9,329 bases of DNA from an uncultured Candidatus Saccharibacteria bacterium (GTDB lineage Bacteria; Patescibacteriota; Saccharimonadia; Saccharimonadales; Saccharimonadaceae), in the NCBI GenBank assembly GCA_937958235.1, contig CALFGG010000046.1:1-9329 (forward strand). Direction: 5' to 3'. A program made the translations under genes and the position numbers. Of the stretch, positions 7,223-9,329 are shown piece after piece. Under the pieces are notes generated by a model. The model searched no databases. It had not been told where the DNA came from and saw nothing but the letters and a program-made list of their open reading frames with translations. Numbering within the stretch: the first letter of the stretch is position 1; every line of letters starts with the position of its first letter.

Positions 7223-7258
7223 GTGTACTTTAAATTTTGGAAAACGCGAGAAGAATAG
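7223..7258 (+). CDS. Putative leader peptide, 11 codons, aromatic-rich
   Basis: GTG at 7223 follows AAGGAAGGGGG (7209-7219), a strong ribosome binding context, and opens a frame reading VYFKFWKTREE with TAG at 7256-7258. Four of eleven residues are aromatic. Its last codons overlap the left arm of the inverted repeat at 7239-7260, so a translating or stalled ribosome would disrupt that stem. This is the geometry of attenuation-type leader peptides. It may also be fortuitous, because the Shine-Dalgarno sequence could have another role. Confidence 0.3.
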   Translation: MYFKFWKTREE

Positions 7259-7332
7259 CCATCTTCAATACTACAACACATAACACAATCGTTAATTTTT
7301 TTATATATAGGCTATACTTCTCGTTGGATTCC
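7239..7332. repeat. Long-range inverted repeat in the leader
   Basis: The arms are 7239-7260 (core CGAGAAGAATAGCC, 7247-7260) and 7310-7332 (core GGCTATACTTCTCG, 7310-7323). The cores are complementary at 13 of 14 positions with one A-A mismatch, and GGAA/TTCC extends the outer end. A 49-nt AT-rich loop lies between. The right arm ends about 7 nt before the Shine-Dalgarno sequence of the 59-aa gene and contains TATACT (7313-7318), a possible internal -10. Confidence 0.6.
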
Positions 7333-7355
7333 ATACAGAAAGGGGGTGAATATGT

Positions 7356-7535
7356 ATGGGATGGGTAATTACCGATAAGGTAACTGGATGCTCGTATGAC
7401 ACCGATCGTGACGGCTATGAAACCGTTGCTGAGGCACTCCACGAGCACCCAGAACGCTTTACGGATGCAACAACCGAGGAAAAGCGTCGGATTAAGGACG
7501 GCGCTGAAATCCTTGGCTGGAGACCACGTTACTAA
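7356..7535 (+). CDS. Small hypothetical protein, 59 aa
   Basis: The frame starts MGWVITDKVTGCSY and ends GAEILGWRPRY, with TAA at 7533-7535. It is highly charged (many Asp, Glu, Arg, Lys), soluble, with one Cys and no membrane segment. It resembles neither a toxin nor a ribosomal protein that I know. The start at 7356 is 7-8 nt after the GGGGGTGA box. The competing ATG at 7352 gives only 8 codons before a stop. GC and codon choice are host-like, and third positions are G/C-biased, which supports real coding. A strong terminator follows, so it forms its own unit with the long leader. The function is unknown. Confidence 0.6.
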   Translation: MGWVITDKVTGCSYDTDRDGYETVAEALHEHPERFTDATTEEKRRIKDGAEILGWRPRY

Positions 7536-7592
7536 GCGTAAAATTTTCCTTCCTTAGGGAGGGGCCATGTGTTTTTTCCAAAATCTTCTCTC

Positions 7593-7622
7593 GGGGAGCC
7601 AATTGGCTCCCCTCTTTTTTAT
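7593..7622 (+). terminator. Intrinsic terminator after the 59-aa gene
   Basis: GGGGAGCC (7593-7600) and GGCTCCCC (7605-7612) form a perfect stem around AATT, followed by TCTTTTTTATTTT. A weaker stem, CCTTCC/GGGAGG (7552-7563), lies between the stop codon and this terminator. Confidence 0.92.
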
Positions 7623-7637
7623 TTTAAGCATATCCAC

Positions 7638-7643
7638 TATAAT
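7638..7643 (+). promoter_or_regulatory. Consensus -10 box for the 84-aa gene
   Basis: TATAAT lies 16 nt after the terminator T-run. The matching -35 position (about 7615-7620) is only a T-run, so the promoter is incomplete by consensus, but the location between a terminator and a structured leader is right. Confidence 0.35.
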
Positions 7644-7649
7644 ATAAGC

Positions 7650-7784
7650 TATCTTGTCATACTTCGGTCACTGACAATGAGAAAATTCAAAAGCTTTAAG
7701 TATCGTCATTTATACTTTTAGCCAGGAGCCAATAAATCAGGCTCGCATAAATGACTCCATTTTAAATAAATCAAGGAGTTACTT
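7650..7784 (+). promoter_or_regulatory. Structured 5' leader of the 84-aa gene with competing helices
   Basis: Five helices can be drawn. A: TTGTCA/TGACAA (7654-7659 with 7672-7677), with C-UUCG-G at its tip. B: AAGTAT/ATACTT (7698-7703 with 7712-7717). C: GTCATTTAT/ATAAATGAC (7705-7713 with 7747-7755), a perfect 9-bp match. D: GAGCC/GGCTC (7726-7730 with 7740-7744), nested within C. E: TGACTCC (7752-7758) with GGAGTTA (7775-7781), covering the Shine-Dalgarno sequence. B excludes C, and C excludes E, so the leader has an on/off design. No known riboswitch consensus was recognised; ligand or trigger is unknown. Confidence 0.5.
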
Positions 7785-8039
7785 ATGAAAAATAATATTA
7801 ACAATAATCAAGAACGCGTCGAAGTCATGGCTCTCTTCGGGTACGAAATGACCCCTTGTCAGCCATTAAATTTCAAAAAACGCAGTGGGGAAGAGTTTGA
7901 AGTTACTGAACTCCTCCAAACCCACATTCGTTTTATTGGCAACACCGCCATCCACATCTTTGACGTTATCGCAGGACAAAGCAACTATCAGCTATCCTTC
8001 AATGCCACCGATCTTTCCTGGCATCTGCGTCTTGCGTAA
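7785..8039 (+). CDS. Small hypothetical protein, 84 aa
   Basis: The start is firm: AAGGAG (7773-7778) lies 6 nt before the ATG. The protein has a polar Asn-rich N-terminus, then a compact region of alternating hydrophobic residues (EFEVTELLQTHIRF, AIHIFDVIAG, YQLSFNATDLSWHLRLA) that suggests a small beta-rich domain of about 65 residues. It has no signal peptide or membrane helix. The style recalls short uncharacterised proteins seen in Saccharibacteria and relatives, but I cannot name a family or function. It stands alone between a terminator upstream and a strong terminator directly downstream, so it is a monocistronic unit. Its Shine-Dalgarno sequence can be sequestered by the leader, so translational control is likely. 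Confidence 0.75.
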   Translation: MKNNINNNQERVEVMALFGYEMTPCQPLNFKKRSGEEFEVTELLQTHIRFIGNTAIHIFDVIAGQSNYQLSFNATDLSWHLRLA

Positions 8040-8044
8040 GTTCT

Positions 8045-8070
8045 AAAAGAGACCGTCGGTCTCTTTTTTT
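8045..8070 (+). terminator. Bidirectional intrinsic terminator between convergent genes
   Basis: AAAAGAGACC (8045-8054) pairs with GGTCTCTTTT (8058-8067) around GTC, followed by more T on the plus strand. On the minus strand the same hairpin ends in TCTTTTAG, so it may also end the dihydrouridine synthase transcript, whose stop lies about 40 nt away. Confidence 0.9.
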
Positions 8071-8111
8071 GATGAATAAATTAATTTTTACCCTAGTCAC
8101 TTAGCTATTTT

Positions 8112-9110
8112 TTAAGACCCAACCTTGCCTAAAAATTCGTCAATCACTAGCCTAATCTCATCAGTGTTCTTACAGTCCATCAATTTCACGCGCAAATCAG
8201 ACGCCCCATCAAATGAATTAATATACACCTTAAACATTCGTTTTAAAGGCTCAAACGGATAACGCGACCCCGCCGCCTCCAGCTCTTTTTTTCTTGCATC
8301 AAAACAATCTAAATGATATTTAAATAAGTTCATTAACTCAAGCACACTTATGTCCCCCTCTTGTGAGACTGGCCTTCGATTGGTAAAGCAATATGGATTC
8401 GAGAATACACCACGTCCAATCATAAAACCATCGACCTCTGGATATTTCTCTCTTAACTCCTGTACATGCTGATAATTTAGGATATCACCATTAATAGTTA
8501 GTCGTGTTGCCGGCGCAATTTCATCACGCAACTTCAAAATCTCTGGAATCAAATCAAAATGTGCTGGCACTTTCGACATTTCTTTTCGTGTACGCAAATG
8601 AATAGTCAGATTTGCAACTTGTTGTTTTAAGACAATTGGCAACCAATCCTTATACTCGTCAACATAAGTAAAGCCCAGCCTGGTCTTCACTGATACCGGT
8701 AAGTTCGTATTCTTTTTAGCCTCATTAATACAATCAATCGCAAGCTTCGGCGTCCTAATCATTGCCGCCCCACCTCCGGCCTTATTAACATGCCGATCTG
8801 GACACCCCATATTAATATCTAATCCCTGAAAGCCTAACCCCTCTAGCTCTCGCGCAATTAGAGCGAAGTGTTCTGGAATTTTACCCCAAATCTGCGCAAT
8901 AATCGGAGCATCCGCTTCGCAGACCGTTAGTCGCTCCAAAGCATCATGTCGCCCTTTTTCAGATGCATACGACGTGACATTCGTAAATTCAGTATAGAAC
9001 AAATCCGGTCGTCCAGCTCGCTCAATTACTTGCCGAAATACCACATCCGTCACCCCCTCCATGGGGGCTAAAATCGTAAAACCTTTAGGTAAATCTTGCC
9101 AAATATTCAT
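8112..9110 (-). CDS. dus: tRNA-dihydrouridine synthase (Dus family)
   Basis: This is an FMN-dependent reductase that converts specific uridines in tRNA loops to dihydrouridine using NAD(P)H. It is full length at 332 aa. The TIM-barrel signature APMEGVTD is at residues 15-22. DINMGCPDRHVNKAGGGAAM at 98-117 contains Cys103, the expected catalytic acid. VKTRLGF has Lys142, HLRTR has His171 and Arg173, NGDI is at 208-211, and the phosphate-binding segment MIGRGVF is at 230-236, followed by NPY. The C-terminal helical domain is present (FEPLKRMFKVY). The position specificity (DusA, B or C type) cannot be set by eye. HLRTRKEMSK departs slightly from the common HGRTR. The start has a modest GGAAG upstream on the minus strand. 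It is one base downstream of the glycosyltransferase stop, so the two are co-transcribed and probably translationally coupled. Confidence 0.95.
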   Translation of the reverse strand: MNIWQDLPKGFTILAPMEGVTDVVFRQVIERAGRPDLFYTEFTNVTSYASEKGRHDALERLTVCEADAPIIAQIWGKIPEHFALIARELEGLGFQGLDINMGCPDRHVNKAGGGAAMIRTPKLAIDCINEAKKNTNLPVSVKTRLGFTYVDEYKDWLPIVLKQQVANLTIHLRTRKEMSKVPAHFDLIPEILKLRDEIAPATRLTINGDILNYQHVQELREKYPEVDGFMIGRGVFSNPYCFTNRRPVSQEGDISVLELMNLFKYHLDCFDARKKELEAAGSRYPFEPLKRMFKVYINSFDGASDLRVKLMDCKNTDEIRLVIDEFLGKVGS

Positions 9111-9111
9111 T

Positions 9112-9329
9112 TTATTCTTCCGTATTTTTTAATATAATCGCCTGCTCATAAATTTCCTCAAAACGCGCAATCGTGCGTTTTAGGTCATGGCGTTTTGCAA
9201 TCTCGATTGAAGCTAATTTATACTTTTTTAAGCGCTCTGGATCTATTAAAATCCGTTTCATCGCATGAGCAATACCTGCAACATCTCCTGGATGGCAAAG
9301 CTCACCATTCTTTCGATTTTGGCATAGTT
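9112..9329 (-). CDS. Glycosyltransferase family 4-like, C-terminal fragment (runs off window)
   Basis: The last 71 residues before TAA (9114-9112) read NGELCHPGDVAGIAHAM near their beginning, then a helix of the type RILIDPERLKKYKLASIEIA and an FEEIYEQAI tail. This is the characteristic end of GT-B fold, family 4 (GT1-type) glycosyltransferases: a G-x-L-x-x-PGD segment that contacts the sugar nucleotide, then the closing helices. Sugar donor and acceptor cannot be inferred. The gene begins beyond the right edge and leads directly into the dihydrouridine synthase gene in the same direction, with a single-base gap. Confidence 0.82.
   Translation of the reverse strand, partial: LCQNRKNGELCHPGDVAGIAHAMKRILIDPERLKKYKLASIEIAKRHDLKRTIARFEEIYEQAIILKNTEE

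Larger units (their letters stand above)
7133..7355 (+). ncRNA. Structured leader RNA of the 59-aa gene (candidate cis-regulator)
   Basis: The 5' part forms a continuous 16-bp stem, 7155-7170 with 7178-7193 around a CTTTGTT loop, using several G-U wobbles. Its 3' arm contains GGGGTGAGT (7180-7188). The same 9-mer recurs at 7216-7224, beside the start of an 11-codon ORF, and GGGGTGA recurs at 7343-7349 in the Shine-Dalgarno sequence of the 59-aa gene. The 5' arm, with CGTCCT, could pair with any of the three. Further down is a long inverted repeat (7239-7332). I do not recognise a known riboswitch, ribosomal-protein leader, SRP, 6S or tmRNA motif. The pairing is read directly; regulation is inferred. 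Confidence 0.45.

Noticed and set aside
7133..7225. Hairpin region as a known RNA (SRP RNA, tmRNA, 6S, glycine or TPP riboswitch)
   Set aside because: The hallmark motifs of these RNAs are absent; only the stem is evident.
7230..7448. Minus-strand 72-codon frame over the leader and the 59-aa gene
   Set aside because: It is opposite a better plus-strand gene, crosses the inverted repeats, and has no ribosome binding site or recognisable sequence.
7567..7647. ATG at 7567 after GGGAGGGG, a 26-codon frame starting MCFFQNLL
   Set aside because: The frame runs through the terminator hairpin and its T-run, so it is unlikely to be transcribed in full.
1..9329. tRNA, rRNA, CRISPR array or complete insertion sequence
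   Set aside because: No cloverleaf or T-loop sequence, no regularly spaced direct repeats and no transposase frame were seen on either strand.

Overview
The window reads as a chromosomal segment of a small-genome Candidate Phyla Radiation bacterium, most likely Candidatus Saccharibacteria (TM7). This is inferred from the style of the housekeeping genes: a TrmA/RlmD-like RNA methyltransferase, a UvrD/AddA-like helicase with a C-terminal nuclease, a Dus enzyme and a family-4 glycosyltransferase. Intergenic spaces there are compact, and several tiny proteins have no recognisable family. The standard stop codons appear to hold. No tRNA, rRNA, CRISPR array or intact transposase was found.

Layout. 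(a) 1-944: the 3' part of a 23S rRNA/tRNA uracil-C5 methyltransferase. Its N-terminal portion is missing or frameshifted near position 118. (b) About 945-3570: an AT-rich, AGA/ATA-rich stretch that looks acquired, probably from Firmicutes. It holds an intact alpha/beta hydrolase, a decayed SAM-dependent methyltransferase, a perfect hairpin where that pseudogene loses homology, about 300 nt of debris, an unrecognised 249-aa protein and a spacer with two long inverted repeats. (c) 3581-7102: a large superfamily 1 helicase-nuclease in the host style. (d) 7099-8070: two very small genes (59 and 84 aa), each behind a long leader rich in inverted repeats and followed by a strong intrinsic terminator. 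(e) 8112-9329 on the minus strand: a tRNA-dihydrouridine synthase, separated by one base from the end of a glycosyltransferase gene.

The least expected part is region (d). In the first leader a 16-bp hairpin contains GGGGTGA, which recurs in two downstream Shine-Dalgarno sequences, so one anti-SD-like arm could pair with any of the three. A further inverted repeat spans the end of an 11-codon aromatic-rich leader ORF. In the second leader, mutually exclusive helices end in one that covers the ribosome binding site of the 84-aa gene. Both look like cis-acting RNA switches, but this rests on hand-folded pairing only. The acquired block (b) between two housekeeping genes is the other point of interest.
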